The notes: generated from the letters alone by a model not told the origin. A stretch of DNA of 64,000 bases from JADJRG01 sp964474905 (GCA_964474905.1 CAYYUP010000021.1:23445-87444); one strand, 5' to 3'; counted from the first letter of the stretch, positions 16,458-26,335 are shown. Translations and numbers: made by a program.

Positions 16458-17306
16458 CTAGCGGGCTGTTGTCGTTGCTTTGGGGTCGACCAGCCGACGG
16501 ATGAATTCTGGCAGGGCGAAGGCTCCGCGGGCGATTGCAGCATTGAAGTAGCGGCATTCGAGCGCCCGGGCGCGGCTCAGATCGATCATCTCCGGGGTGC
16601 GATCGTTGCTGGCGAGGGCGAAGGTCCAGCAGCCGCTCGGGTAGGTCGGGATCGCTCCGTAGTAGGCGTGCACCTCAGAGAACACACCGCGCAGCGCCCC
16701 AAAGACCGCGCGCACCGTGTCAGCTGCGTAAAAGGGAGACTCGGTTTGCGCGCTGATCAGGCCCCCTGGACGCAGGGCTCGGCGCAGATCGACGAAGAAG
16801 TCGCGGCCGAAGAGATCAGCGGCCGGTCCGATGGGCTCGGTCGAGTCGACGAGGATCGCATCGAAGCTGGCCGGGTGGGCGCGCACGTATTCGAGGGCGT
16901 CGGCGAACACCAGTTCGACCCGTGGATCGGTCAGTGAGCCCGCGACGGAGGGCATGAATTCTTGGCAGACCCGAGTGACACGCTCGTCGATTTCGCATTG
17001 CACGACCCGCCGGACTCCGGGGTGTTTGAGGACCTCGCGCACGCTGCCTCCATCGCCGCCGCCGACGACCAGCACGTCCTTCGGATCGGCGTGGGCGCAG
17101 AGCGGCATGTGGCAGAGAAGGTCGTGATAGACGAACTCATCGACCTGGGTGAGCATCACCATGTCGTCGAGGGTGAGCAGGCGGCCGTGGCCAACTGTGT
17201 CGTAGACCTTGATCACCTGGAAGGGACTGGTCTCCTCGTGGACCAGCGCCTTGATGTGAATGCCGATCGCGCTGAGGTCCTTGTAATGCTCGTAAAACCA
17301 CTCCAC
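16458..17306 (-). CDS. speE: Spermidine synthase
   Basis: A 282-residue polyamine aminopropyltransferase of normal length. It starts GTG at 17306 with the family N-terminus EWFYEHYKDLSAIGIHIKA. Motifs: YDTVGHGRLLTLDDMVMLT, YHDLLCHMPL, the nucleotide-binding VVGGGDGGSVREVLKH (about residues 79-94), the acidic QCEIDE, and the catalytic Asp in ILVDSTEPIGPA. It transfers the aminopropyl group of decarboxylated SAM to putrescine in the cytoplasm. No speD lies nearby. A terminator-like hairpin at 17399-17423 separates it from the preceding permease gene, so it is probably transcribed on its own. Confidence 0.95.
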   Translation of the reverse strand: MEWFYEHYKDLSAIGIHIKALVHEETSPFQVIKVYDTVGHGRLLTLDDMVMLTQVDEFVYHDLLCHMPLCAHADPKDVLVVGGGDGGSVREVLKHPGVRRVVQCEIDERVTRVCQEFMPSVAGSLTDPRVELVFADALEYVRAHPASFDAILVDSTEPIGPAADLFGRDFFVDLRRALRPGGLISAQTESPFYAADTVRAVFGALRGVFSEVHAYYGAIPTYPSGCWTFALASNDRTPEMIDLSRARALECRYFNAAIARGAFALPEFIRRLVDPKATTTAR

Positions 17307-17398
17307 TGGGGCGTCTCCGCTCGCCGGAGTACCGCTCTTGGCTGTTCACAAGCAAGGTAAAAGGAGGGCCGATCGGGAGGCTCATAGGAATTAGAAGA

Positions 17399-17423
17399 GG
17401 CCCGCAGGTGGGACCTGCGGGCC
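17399..17423 (-). terminator. Hairpin terminator after the orphan permease gene
   Basis: A perfect 11-bp stem GGCCCGCAGGT / ACCTGCGGGCC with a 3-nt loop lies 41 bp beyond the stop of the minus-strand gene 17464-19842. In that direction it is followed by a T-rich stretch (TCTTCTAATTCC) rather than a pure T-run. It fits an intrinsic terminator of that gene. Confidence 0.7.
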
Positions 17424-17463
17424 TTGGTGTGCCCTGCAAAAGGGCGAAGTGCGAGCTGTGTTG

Positions 17464-19842
17464 TTAGTGGAGCCAGCGGTGGGGACCGTCGTTGCTCTCG
17501 CTCTCGCTCTCGCCTTCGTAGTGGGACTCGTCGTTGTCGGCCTGTCGCTCGGCGCTGATGCGGTCACGGTCGCGGAGCAGAGCGGTGAGGATGAGGCCAA
17601 AGCCGGCGCCCCAGAGCAGGATCATCAGAGCGACCCAGTAGGGCGAGGCGTCCATGCCCATGAGGAAGGGTTTGCCGGCGCTCTGGGTGATGGCGACAAA
17701 GTCGACTTCGATGCGATAGACCAGGGCCGCGAAGACTGTCTGGAGGACCAGCAAGGCGGTACCCAGCATCACCGCGCGGTGTTTGCCCTGACGCTTACGC
17801 GAGGCCCAAAGCAGGGTGCCGATGGCGGTTTCGGCGATGAGTACGACCTGGGCGAGCGTCGCCCACATCAACTCGGAGGGCTCGGCCCCAAGCCCGGAGC
17901 GGTTCATGACAAAGTGGTAGGTCATGCCGACAATGGCCATCGTCAGGGCCAGGACCCCCTGGAAGCGCCAGAAGGCCCGACGAGTCTCGACATGGTCGGC
18001 GACCGCCGAAGCCCGTGCGGGTCGCCGAAGGCTGGCGACGAGCAGCCAGCCGAGCAGCGGCAGCAGGAAGGAGGAGGCGAGGAAGGTGACGATGTTGAGG
18101 TTGTCGAAGCTCTGGGTATTGAGGCGCTCGGAGAGATCCAAGAGCGTCAGGCCCGAACAGCCGATGCTGGCGATTGCCAGGGCGATGCCCTCTGCTGGGC
18201 GGAAGAGCGGCGTCCATGCCTGCTCGACCCGACGGCGCCAGCTCAGGAGACAGATGCCGCCGAGCAAGCCCTGGACCGCCAGCGAGTAGCCGAGGATGGT
18301 GCTGCCAAAGCCGGAGTCGTAGGCGATCATCGCATCGGCGGTGCCGCCTAGGCCGGTGAGTTCGGTGATGCCGGCGAGGACCGCAGGCAAGGGCCCGAAA
18401 AGTAGCCCCGCACCGGCGACGTTGGCGGTGCAGAGAGCCGCGCCAAAGAGCCCCGGCCCGACGATGCCGAAGGCCATCAGGGCGCCGACCATCAGGGCGT
18501 TGACCCGATGGCCGAGCGCGTCACCCAGACCTATCGCGATGAGGTGGGTGGTGACGCCGAGGAAGAGCAACGCCGCGAGTGGCAGCAGTAGGGCGCCAAA
18601 GCCCGCAGTGAGGCCGAGCGTGAGCACCCCGAGGAGAAGCAGCAGACCGCCGGCGACCGTCGCAAAGACGTTGGGCCCGAGGGCCATCGCTAAGGCTAGC
18701 TCGCCCGCCGAGAGCCCGGTCATGCGCAGCACCGGCAGGGTGCCGGCCTCGCGCTCGCGGGCGGTGTGGGTGGCGGTCGCGACGGGACCGACGACCAAGA
18801 AGAAGAGCGATGCAAGGCCGAGCAGCGAGGCGCCGAAGAGCTGCCAGCGACGTGCGGGCGTGACCGGCGACTCGTAGCGAACGGAGGCTGCGACGACCGG
18901 CTCGGTGATGTCGATGGTCGGATCAAACGCCCCGCGCCAGATATCGGCGTCGCGGTTGAAGAGCGCCTGCGCGAGCTCGCCGGGGCGTTCGCGGCTGAGA
19001 TGGGCGAGGGTATTGGTGACCTGGGTTTGGCCGCCGGAGGCCAGCAACCAGCCGGCGATCTCGCCACCTTCGCCGTAGGGATCGCTGTTGAAAAGCTCGG
19101 CCCAGAGAGCACCGCGATCGCTACCGGCGGTGTCGATCTCGGCGATCTCGCGGGCACCGATGGTCCGCAGTTTGCGGCGCTCGGCCTCGAGGAGACCGCG
19201 TTGGAGGCGGATCTCTTGGAGCAGTGCCTCTTGGCCGCCTTCGCGAATGAGGCCGTTGCGGATCGAGACGCTGTAGGCCGCACGCTGGAGGGCGTTGGTC
19301 CGCTCTTGATCCTGTTCGCGGCTGGTCAACGGTCGCAAGTCGACGGTGGTCAGCAGCAGCTCGGTGAGATCACTGTGCCCGCCCATCGGCTCGCCGGTGA
19401 GATCTACGGCCCCGGTTTCGAGGATTTTTTTGGCGGTGTCGAGGTTGGCGATCGCCTGGTCGACTCGGCGGCTGAGCTCGTCGAGGATCGCGACCCGGAC
19501 GCGTTGCTCTGCGGCGAAGGCGACGTCGACCTCGTCCTGGAGGCGGTTATCAAAGGAGCAGGCGGGCAGCTTGGCACCGCCGCAGGCCTCCCACTCGCCC
19601 TCGATCTGCAGGTTGACCCGGAGATCACGCGCGGCTGGGGTGTCCATCTCGGTGAGTGCCGAGACTCCAAGCCACGAGAGCCCGCCGACCAGACTGGCGG
19701 CGACGGTGGCCGAGATGAGACGCGGCTTTAAATCGCGACGGAGGAAGGGACGGAGGCTACGGAAGAGGCTCCTGCGCGATTTGCGCTTCGTGCTCGGTGT
19801 GCTCGGACGCTCGTCCGGGGCCTTGGGGGTTCGCTCGGTCAC
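17464..19842 (-). CDS. Large ABC-2 type permease-like membrane protein
   Basis: 792 residues. A basic cytoplasmic N-terminus (Arg/Lys-rich, residues 1-42), one membrane helix (about 43-63), a long extracytoplasmic domain with charged helices (about 65-335), then about twelve membrane helices. The cytoplasmic loop reads TAREREAGTLPVLRMTGLSAGELALAM, the same element as ENTLMPLTGTSLRTREL in the permease at 2322-4136, so the two look like diverged paralogues. No ATPase gene is adjacent; it may use one encoded elsewhere, perhaps that at 4152-5111. The C-terminus is acidic with a Glu/Ser/His stretch. The substrate is unknown. Confidence 0.75.
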   Translation of the reverse strand: MTERTPKAPDERPSTPSTKRKSRRSLFRSLRPFLRRDLKPRLISATVAASLVGGLSWLGVSALTEMDTPAARDLRVNLQIEGEWEACGGAKLPACSFDNRLQDEVDVAFAAEQRVRVAILDELSRRVDQAIANLDTAKKILETGAVDLTGEPMGGHSDLTELLLTTVDLRPLTSREQDQERTNALQRAAYSVSIRNGLIREGGQEALLQEIRLQRGLLEAERRKLRTIGAREIAEIDTAGSDRGALWAELFNSDPYGEGGEIAGWLLASGGQTQVTNTLAHLSRERPGELAQALFNRDADIWRGAFDPTIDITEPVVAASVRYESPVTPARRWQLFGASLLGLASLFFLVVGPVATATHTAREREAGTLPVLRMTGLSAGELALAMALGPNVFATVAGGLLLLLGVLTLGLTAGFGALLLPLAALLFLGVTTHLIAIGLGDALGHRVNALMVGALMAFGIVGPGLFGAALCTANVAGAGLLFGPLPAVLAGITELTGLGGTADAMIAYDSGFGSTILGYSLAVQGLLGGICLLSWRRRVEQAWTPLFRPAEGIALAIASIGCSGLTLLDLSERLNTQSFDNLNIVTFLASSFLLPLLGWLLVASLRRPARASAVADHVETRRAFWRFQGVLALTMAIVGMTYHFVMNRSGLGAEPSELMWATLAQVVLIAETAIGTLLWASRKRQGKHRAVMLGTALLVLQTVFAALVYRIEVDFVAITQSAGKPFLMGMDASPYWVALMILLWGAGFGLILTALLRDRDRISAERQADNDESHYEGESESESNDGPHRWLH

Positions 19843-19970
19843 GACAGATTCCGCCTTTTCGATAGGGTCAACGCGTCAGACAGCCAGATCATCCAAGTGT
19901 TCCACATCCCGGGCCTTGGGGCGACCAGCCTTGGTTCTTGAACGCTTGGGGATGCGATAGGATTTCATCC

Positions 19971-21782
19971 GTGAACCCGGAAATTTCTCAGGCCGTAGAT
20001 GGCCTCGGTCTCAGCGCGGAGGTCATCGACGCGATCGAGCGCTGGATGCTTCAACCACGTTACGCAGGCGAGCGCTCGGGCTTGCAAACGCTCCTCAAAG
20101 AGGCCCAAGCGGGCTCGGCGTTGGCAAAAAACGAGCTTGTCGACGCCTTCTCGCGGACCCTGCCGATCGGCACGGGCGGTCGCCGGGGCAAGGTTGGCCC
20201 CGGTCCCAATCGTTTTAATACCGTCGTCGTTCGGGAGACCTCCCAGGGCATCGCCAATGCTCTGCACAGCGCCGGGGATCCGCCGAAGGTCGCGGTGGTC
20301 TTTGATACCCGCCGCAATTCCCGGCAATTCGCCCGGGTAGTCGCCGAGCAACTGGCCGCGAACGACATTCAGGTGGTGATCGTCGATGAGCCGCGGCCGA
20401 CCCCAGAGCTCTCCTTCTTAGTGCGGCGCCTGGGCTGCGGCGCCGGTGTGGTCCTGAGCGCGAGTCACAACCCGCCGGAGGACAACGGCATCAAGATCTA
20501 CGGCCCGGACGGCGCTCAGGTTCTCGGCACGCGGGATGTCGCGCTGATGGGGGCGATCCTCGCGGTCGCCGGGCTGCCCGAGCTGCCGGTTCCGACCGCC
20601 GAGCAGATCGCGACCATCGAGGTGATCGAAGGCGAGGCCATCGGTCGCGACGTCGACGATCCCTACCACGCCTATGTCCGGGAGCAGGGCGTCCTCGAGG
20701 CGGATCTTAGCGCCTCGAAACTGCGGATTATCTTCACGCCCCTGCACGGGGTTGGCCACACCTCGGTGCTGCCGGTGCTGCGTGCACGGGGCTTCCAAGT
20801 GCTGCCGGTCGAGGTGCAATGCGATCCGGACGGCGGCAATTTTTCGACTCTGAGTTCCGCCAACCCCGAGCTTCCTGAGTCGATGGCGATGGCGATCGAG
20901 CTCGCCCGGGCCGAGGACGCAGAGCTGGTGCTCGCCACCGACCCCGACGCCGATCGCCTGGGCGCCTGTGTGCGTGTGCGCGGCGAATATCTGCCCATCG
21001 ACGGCAATCGTCTGGGCGTGCTGATGCTCGACCATGTGCTCCGCAACTGCCGGCCGCCCGCGGATGGTTGGGTGCTCACGACCTTGGTGACCTCGCCGCT
21101 GGTGGCGACCCTGGCCCGCAGCGCTGGCATCGATGTCGTCGACGATCTGCTGGTCGGTTTTAAGCACCACGCGGGCATGATGAACGAGCACCCCGAGCGG
21201 CCCTTGGTTTTCGGTTGCGAGGAGAGCCACGGATTTATGCGCGGCAACGAGATCCGCGACAAGGACGGGGCGATCGCCGCTCTTCTGCTCAGCGAGTGCA
21301 CGGCGGCGGCGCGGGCAGACGGCAAGTCCCTGCTGCAGGTGCTCGACGAGATCTGGTGCGATCACGGCTATCACCGGGAGCGCACCGCCAACTTGGTGGA
21401 GCCCGGGATCCGCGGGCGGCGGGCGATCGCCGCGGTGATGGATGCCTGGCGGGCGGATCCTCCAAAGGTTTTCGCCGGTCTCGACGTGGTCTCTGTCGAC
21501 GATCGTTACGAGCCGCGCACGACCGGTTCGCCGACCCGCGATCTGCCGGGCAACGTGCTGCTCTTTGAACTCGCGGCTGGCGATCGCGCCTGTCGACTGG
21601 TGCTTCGGCCCTCGGGCACCGAGCCCAAGCTCAAGATCTACGCACTCGCGCGCTCGCAGGGGCGGGTCGAAGAGGCCGCGCTTTCGGCGATCAAGATCGA
21701 TGTCGACGGTCTGATCCAGCGGGTGCTCACCGACGCCGAGTCGAAGGCCCGGGCGATCATGGCTCCCTATCTCGTCGCATGA
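19971..21782 (+). CDS. Phosphoglucomutase/phosphomannomutase (alpha-D-phosphohexomutase)
   Basis: About 603 residues, like the long PgcA-type bacterial enzymes. All four hallmark sites are visible: the phosphoserine loop LSASHNPPEDNGIKIYG, the metal loop ATDPDADRLG, the sugar-binding loop FGCEESHGFM and the phosphate-binding loop RPSGTEPKLKIY near the C-terminus. It interconverts hexose 1- and 6-phosphates, with glucose the likely main substrate. GTG at 19971 is chosen as start; an in-frame TTG at 19938 would add 11 residues without family resemblance. It overlaps the next gene by 4 bp (ATGA), so the two are translationally coupled. Confidence 0.93.
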   Translation: MNPEISQAVDGLGLSAEVIDAIERWMLQPRYAGERSGLQTLLKEAQAGSALAKNELVDAFSRTLPIGTGGRRGKVGPGPNRFNTVVVRETSQGIANALHSAGDPPKVAVVFDTRRNSRQFARVVAEQLAANDIQVVIVDEPRPTPELSFLVRRLGCGAGVVLSASHNPPEDNGIKIYGPDGAQVLGTRDVALMGAILAVAGLPELPVPTAEQIATIEVIEGEAIGRDVDDPYHAYVREQGVLEADLSASKLRIIFTPLHGVGHTSVLPVLRARGFQVLPVEVQCDPDGGNFSTLSSANPELPESMAMAIELARAEDAELVLATDPDADRLGACVRVRGEYLPIDGNRLGVLMLDHVLRNCRPPADGWVLTTLVTSPLVATLARSAGIDVVDDLLVGFKHHAGMMNEHPERPLVFGCEESHGFMRGNEIRDKDGAIAALLLSECTAAARADGKSLLQVLDEIWCDHGYHRERTANLVEPGIRGRRAIAAVMDAWRADPPKVFAGLDVVSVDDRYEPRTTGSPTRDLPGNVLLFELAAGDRACRLVLRPSGTEPKLKIYALARSQGRVEEAALSAIKIDVDGLIQRVLTDAESKARAIMAPYLVA

Positions 21783-23074
21783 GCCGAGGCCGATTGTTTG
21801 CGTTCGCGCTCGCGCTCGCCGCGGGGCTTCTCGCTGTGCTTGTAATTGGCTGGCGCGGGGTGCCTCTGCGAGCGTCAAAAATCGCGTCCCCGGGGGCGTC
21901 GCGCGGGGCTCCTGCGACTTCACCGGATCGACAGAGGCATGCCCCTGTGGCCCGTGCAGGCGGGGTCCGTCGACTCGCCGAAGGTTGGGTCGAGGGCAGG
22001 GTTGAAGATACGGACGGGCAGCCGATTGTCGACGGCAAGGTCCGTCTGCATTGCGCCACAGGGCAGGGATCGCAGGGCGTCGAAGGCACGGTCCATACGC
22101 TCGATGACGAAGGGGTCTTTCGCGTTCGCGGCTGTCAACGCATGACCTGCGCAGAGTTTGTGCACCCGTCGATGATCCAGAGCGAGCCCTGGCTGCTCGA
22201 GGTCGGGCGCCCCGCGGTGCTGCGGGCCCGGCCGCTCGTTCGCCAGCAGGGTCAGGTCGTCGACCCGCGCGGTGATCCGATTGCCGGCGCGCGCTTGGTC
22301 TTAGACATGTCCGAAAAGACAGATAATTTTACGACCCGAAATACAGTCACCGACGGTGATGGTCTCTTTAGCTTTGCCGTTGTGGAAACGCCCCCCTGCG
22401 ATCCCTGTCGCCGTTTGACGGGTGCCTGCGACGATCTGGAGGGTGCTCCGGCGGCTGCCGAGCAGGGGCCTCAAACCCTGAATCTGCTGGCTCACGCCGC
22501 CGGTTTTCGCAGCGCGAGTACCGAGGTTGAGTTCGCCGACAAGGCACCCTGGAGAGTCGAACTCGCGGATGCTGGGCCGGCGATTTGGGGTCGTCTGGTC
22601 GACGCCAACGGGCGCGCGTACCCGCGGGCGAAAATCCTTGCCCGGTCCCTGGAGCAGCCCGCAGAGATCCATCGTGCATCGATCGAAGGCGCAGACTTTG
22701 AGTTAGCCGAGGTCGGCCAGGGCACCTACGAGTTGCGAGCGCTCCAGGACGGGATCGAATTGGCGACGGCCGAGGCGGTCGCTGGTGTCGAGATCGAACT
22801 GCGGGGTTTGGTGCCAGCAGAGGGCATCGCTCTGACCCTGCGCGTGATCGATGGGCCAAGCGGTGATGCCTTGGCGGGTGTGAGCGTCGACGGCGGTCCC
22901 TTTACTGCTCAAGTGAGCGATCGACGGGGCGAGATCCGGGTGGGCCAGGTTCTGCCCGGCGTTTATACGCTCCGTCTGCAACCGCCGGGTGGGGTTGCCC
23001 TGCGACAGCGTGTGACGGTTAGCGAGGGCGAACCAGAACTCAGGATCAGGGTCGAGATCGGGACGGATCGATGA
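21779..23074 (+). CDS. Exported protein with carboxypeptidase-regulatory-like repeats
   Basis: A 431-residue protein. An N-terminal membrane helix or signal (residues about 5-26) is followed by a series of beta-sandwich segments of the CarboxypepD_reg type: GWVEGRVEDTDGQPIVDGKV, GQVVDPRGDPIAGARLVLDM, IWGRLVDANGRAYPRAKI and a last one near LRVIDGPSGDALAGVSVDGG. Two Cys-containing stretches (RVRGCQRMTCAEF and TPPCDPCRRLTGACDD) may form disulfides. No enzymatic domain is present. Such proteins are usually envelope-bound structural or adhesive proteins. It is coupled to the phosphohexomutase gene by a 4-bp overlap, but a functional link is not evident. Confidence 0.75.
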   Translation: MSRGRLFAFALALAAGLLAVLVIGWRGVPLRASKIASPGASRGAPATSPDRQRHAPVARAGGVRRLAEGWVEGRVEDTDGQPIVDGKVRLHCATGQGSQGVEGTVHTLDDEGVFRVRGCQRMTCAEFVHPSMIQSEPWLLEVGRPAVLRARPLVRQQGQVVDPRGDPIAGARLVLDMSEKTDNFTTRNTVTDGDGLFSFAVVETPPCDPCRRLTGACDDLEGAPAAAEQGPQTLNLLAHAAGFRSASTEVEFADKAPWRVELADAGPAIWGRLVDANGRAYPRAKILARSLEQPAEIHRASIEGADFELAEVGQGTYELRALQDGIELATAEAVAGVEIELRGLVPAEGIALTLRVIDGPSGDALAGVSVDGGPFTAQVSDRRGEIRVGQVLPGVYTLRLQPPGGVALRQRVTVSEGEPELRIRVEIGTDR

Positions 23075-23179
23075 GTTTATTTTGGATCCCAACTTACAAG
23101 AAATACAACTCTGAGAATCGCCTCTGAGGGCTCTCAAGGATCCACAAATCGTTATGATGCCCGCTTCTGGAGGCGAGCC

Positions 23180-26100
23180 TTGAGCTCCGTCGGTGACAGG
23201 ACATTCCCGCGCTCATTTGGCAAGTACACGCTGCTCCGAGAGGTGGCGCGCGGTGGCATGGGCGAGCTCTTTTTGGCGCTCCCTCGTGACCGTGACTGTG
23301 AAGCAAATGATCCGCTGGTGGTGATCAAGCGGATTCTGCCCGGCGCTGCCGAGCTCGCTGGGCTTCGCACTCGATTCATCGACGAGGCCCGGGTGATGGT
23401 TCGCCTCCACCACCCAAATTTGGTGCGGGTGATCGACGCCGGCACGGTCGGCGGTGAGCACTATTTGGCGATGGAATTTGTCCACGGGCAGGATTTACGG
23501 GCGCTCTGGAATCGTTGTGCTGAGCTGCGGCGGCGGATCCCGATCGATCTCGCGATCTACGTCTGTTGTGAGGTCGCGCGGGGGCTCGCGTACGCCCACG
23601 ACATGATGGGTCTCGGCCTCGTGCACCGTGACATCTCTCCGCCAAACATCCTGCTCGGCTACGACGGCCGGGTAAAGGTGACGGACTTCGGTCTCGCCAA
23701 GAGCACGCTCGGTCGCGAGATCACCGGGCCAGGCATGTTGATGGGGCGTCACTCCTATCTCTCGCCGGAGCAGGCGCGCGGCATCGAGGTCGATCACCGC
23801 GTCGATATCTACGCCTTGGGGGTCGTCCTTTGGGAACTCCTCACCGGTCGACAACTGCTCGCGGCGAGTCATCGCAGCCCTGCATCGGCGCTTGCGGCTG
23901 CGCGAAACCCGAACATCCGACCGCCCTCGGAGCTGGTCGTGGGCATTCCAGAGGGGCTCGATCGGGTCGTTCTCGAGGCCCTGGCGATCGAACGAGATCG
24001 CCGCTGTGCCACCGCTGGGCGCTTCCGTGCCCGATTATCAGAGATCTTGAGTCGGTTCTTTCCGAGCTATGATGCGGAGACCGCGTCACTCTTCATTCGA
24101 GACATTTTTGAGCGCGATTACCGCTCAGGAGTTGAAGAGCACAACGGCTACCTCCAAGAGGATTTTTCACGTATTCGAGGGCAGGCGCATGGCGAGTCCA
24201 TGAGCATCTCCGACGACATCGATCGACCTAGGAAGAGCATGGGTCCCACCGACGCACCAGAACAGGTCCTGACGCCGCGGCAGCTCGCCGAACAACGACG
24301 GGGGACCGTGATCGCCGATCGTTTTCGGATCGAGGATTTGATCGCCTTTGACGGCATGGGTGCCCTCTATCGGGCACGTGATCGGGAGCGCGGTGGGCCC
24401 TGTGAGCTGCGCGTGCTGCCCGAGTCCTACACCCGCGATCCCGAGCTGACGAGCCGCTTCTTGCGGGACATCAAAGAGGTGTCCGAGCTCGGTCATGCCA
24501 ACATCATCCGGGTTCTCGATGTCGGTCGTCTAGACGACGGCTCGGTCTACTCGGGCAGGGAGTTGCTCAACGGCCAGAGCATCGCGACGATCATTCGCGA
24601 GGAGGGCAAGCTCTCGCCGAGCCGAGCGGTGCACATCGCCACCCAGGTGTGTCGGGCGTTGGCGACGGCCCACGAGCACTCTCTTATCCACCGCGATCTC
24701 AAGCCCGAGAGCGTTGTGCTTGTGGCTCAAGAGGGCGACCTCGACTTTGTCAAAGTGGTCGACTTTGGCATCTGCAAGCAGGTCGATAGCGAGGGCAGCG
24801 CGAGTTCGCCGGGCACGATCATCGGCACGCCGGATTACATGGCGCCCGAGCAGGCCGCGGGTGCCGAGGCCAACGCCGCCTCCGACATCTACGCGCTCGG
24901 CTGCATCCTCTTCGAGATGCTGAGCGCCACGCGGCCCTTCTCGGGGCGCAACTCAATGGATGTGCTCCGGCAAAAGGGCACCACCGAAGCGCCGCGGGTC
25001 GACGCGATCGACGGCACGATCCCGAGTTCACACGCCGATGTGATCGCCAAGTGTTTGGCTCGTGATCCTGAGCTGCGACCCGAGTCCATGCGGCACGTCG
25101 AGCTCGAACTGATGCGGGCCCAGGAACTCGCCGATCGCGATCGCAGCGAGTCGAGCGGTTTCTCTCCGCTGCCGCCACCGCCGGCCGCAGGTTCCCTCCT
25201 GAGCCCGCCGATGCCCGCGCAGGCAGCGATGCCGACGACGCTGCCGCCGATGCCGACGCCCTTGCCGCGTACACCGACGCCGGTGCCTCGCATGCCGACG
25301 CCGCAGCCGATTTCTCCCCTGTCGGCACCGCTCTCACAGCCGACCGCGCCGTCCGAATCGACGAAGGCGCCGATGGATATCTTGACCGCTTCGGGGGCGA
25401 GGCCAGCCGCATCCGGGGTCTCTGCCTCGGGTCTCGTCAAGCCCTTCACAGAGCCGGACGTCGCCGCAGATCGGGCGGGGCGTTCGATCATCCCGATCGC
25501 GCTCTTGGGGGCCGCTGCAGTGGCGATCGTTCTCTTCGTCTGGCCCGGTGTTTTGCTCGAGCGACCGGTGGATCAGGGGCCGTCCAGCAGCGCTGGAGGG
25601 GTGCACGGGGCTGACGGCAGCAGTACACAGGGCAGCAGTACGCAGGGCAGCAGTACGCAGGGCAGCAGTAGCAGTACGCAGGGCAGCAGTACGCAGGGCA
25701 GCAGCTCAAGTAGCAGCACGCAGGGCACGGCGAGTACCGGTGACACAAGCGGCGATACGACCGCGGGTGCGCTACCAGGACCAGGCGAGCCGGACTTGGT
25801 GCTTTTGGTGGGCAAGCTCGAACTTGCCGCCGCCGAGAACCGCTGGCGGCACCCTGCCGATGACAACGTCGCCCTGCACATGGCGAAGATCGAAGCCCTC
25901 GATCCCAAGCACGAGTCGCTCACTCGGATCCAGCGCAAGGCGGGGGTCGTGCTAAAGGCGCGGGCCGAGATCGCCGCGGGCGAGAAGCGCTGGCACGACG
26001 CCGTCGAGTCCTACCGCGACCTCTACGGGATAAACCCGAAGTACAAAAGTAAAAAGGCGAAGAAGGGCTTTCTTTCGGCGCTCAAGCAGGAGGCGAAGAT

Positions 26101-26335
26101 CCTCCGCTTCGTCAAGGATCCAGAGCAAATGCTGCTCGTCGCCGACGACCTGCTCTCGCTTAATCGCAAGAGTTTTGACGGTCACCTGATGCGAGCTGAG
26201 GCCTTCGAAGCGCAGAGCAAATGGCAAGAGTCCTCTGAGTCCTTCGCGATCGCCAAGAAGCTCCGCCCGCGGGATAAAGACGCCGTCGCGGGCTACAAAC
26301 GGACTCTCAAGCAAGCCAAAGCCGCCGGCCTCTGA
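23180..26335 (+). CDS. Membrane Ser/Thr protein kinase with a second, kinase-like domain and TPR-like C-terminus
   Basis: 1051 residues. Kinase 1 (about 14-290): glycine loop ARGGMGELF, Lys50 in VVIK, HRDISPPN (149-156; Asp151 and Asn156 kept), DFG 169-171. Kinase 2 (about 380-640): loop IAFDGMGALY, the beta-3 Lys replaced by Arg411 (ELRVLP), HRDLKPES with Ser511 in place of the Mg-binding Asn, DFG 528-530. The second domain therefore looks like a pseudokinase. Then come a Pro/Met/Thr linker (about 670-760), one membrane helix (about 770-792), an STQG repeat stalk (about 814-850) and a helical, TPR-like extracytoplasmic domain to the end. A TTG start is preceded by GGAGG with 6-nt spacing. 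Likely an envelope-signal-sensing kinase. Confidence 0.9.
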   Translation: MSSVGDRTFPRSFGKYTLLREVARGGMGELFLALPRDRDCEANDPLVVIKRILPGAAELAGLRTRFIDEARVMVRLHHPNLVRVIDAGTVGGEHYLAMEFVHGQDLRALWNRCAELRRRIPIDLAIYVCCEVARGLAYAHDMMGLGLVHRDISPPNILLGYDGRVKVTDFGLAKSTLGREITGPGMLMGRHSYLSPEQARGIEVDHRVDIYALGVVLWELLTGRQLLAASHRSPASALAAARNPNIRPPSELVVGIPEGLDRVVLEALAIERDRRCATAGRFRARLSEILSRFFPSYDAETASLFIRDIFERDYRSGVEEHNGYLQEDFSRIRGQAHGESMSISDDIDRPRKSMGPTDAPEQVLTPRQLAEQRRGTVIADRFRIEDLIAFDGMGALYRARDRERGGPCELRVLPESYTRDPELTSRFLRDIKEVSELGHANIIRVLDVGRLDDGSVYSGRELLNGQSIATIIREEGKLSPSRAVHIATQVCRALATAHEHSLIHRDLKPESVVLVAQEGDLDFVKVVDFGICKQVDSEGSASSPGTIIGTPDYMAPEQAAGAEANAASDIYALGCILFEMLSATRPFSGRNSMDVLRQKGTTEAPRVDAIDGTIPSSHADVIAKCLARDPELRPESMRHVELELMRAQELADRDRSESSGFSPLPPPPAAGSLLSPPMPAQAAMPTTLPPMPTPLPRTPTPVPRMPTPQPISPLSAPLSQPTAPSESTKAPMDILTASGARPAASGVSASGLVKPFTEPDVAADRAGRSIIPIALLGAAAVAIVLFVWPGVLLERPVDQGPSSSAGGVHGADGSSTQGSSTQGSSTQGSSSSTQGSSTQGSSSSSSTQGTASTGDTSGDTTAGALPGPGEPDLVLLVGKLELAAAENRWRHPADDNVALHMAKIEALDPKHESLTRIQRKAGVVLKARAEIAAGEKRWHDAVESYRDLYGINPKYKSKKAKKGFLSALKQEAKILRFVKDPEQMLLVADDLLSLNRKSFDGHLMRAEAFEAQSKWQESSESFAIAKKLRPRDKDAVAGYKRTLKQAKAAGL
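25618..25731. repeat. STQG-encoding tandem repeat in the kinase gene
   Basis: Copies of a 12-bp unit (ggcagcagtacg and variants) encode a Ser-Thr-Gln-Gly stalk with Ser-only insertions. It lies just after the membrane helix. Copy number changes would keep the frame. Confidence 0.85.

Noticed and set aside
20418..21923. 501-codon minus-strand open frame
   Set aside because: Antisense to the phosphohexomutase gene, which has all four catalytic motifs on the other strand.
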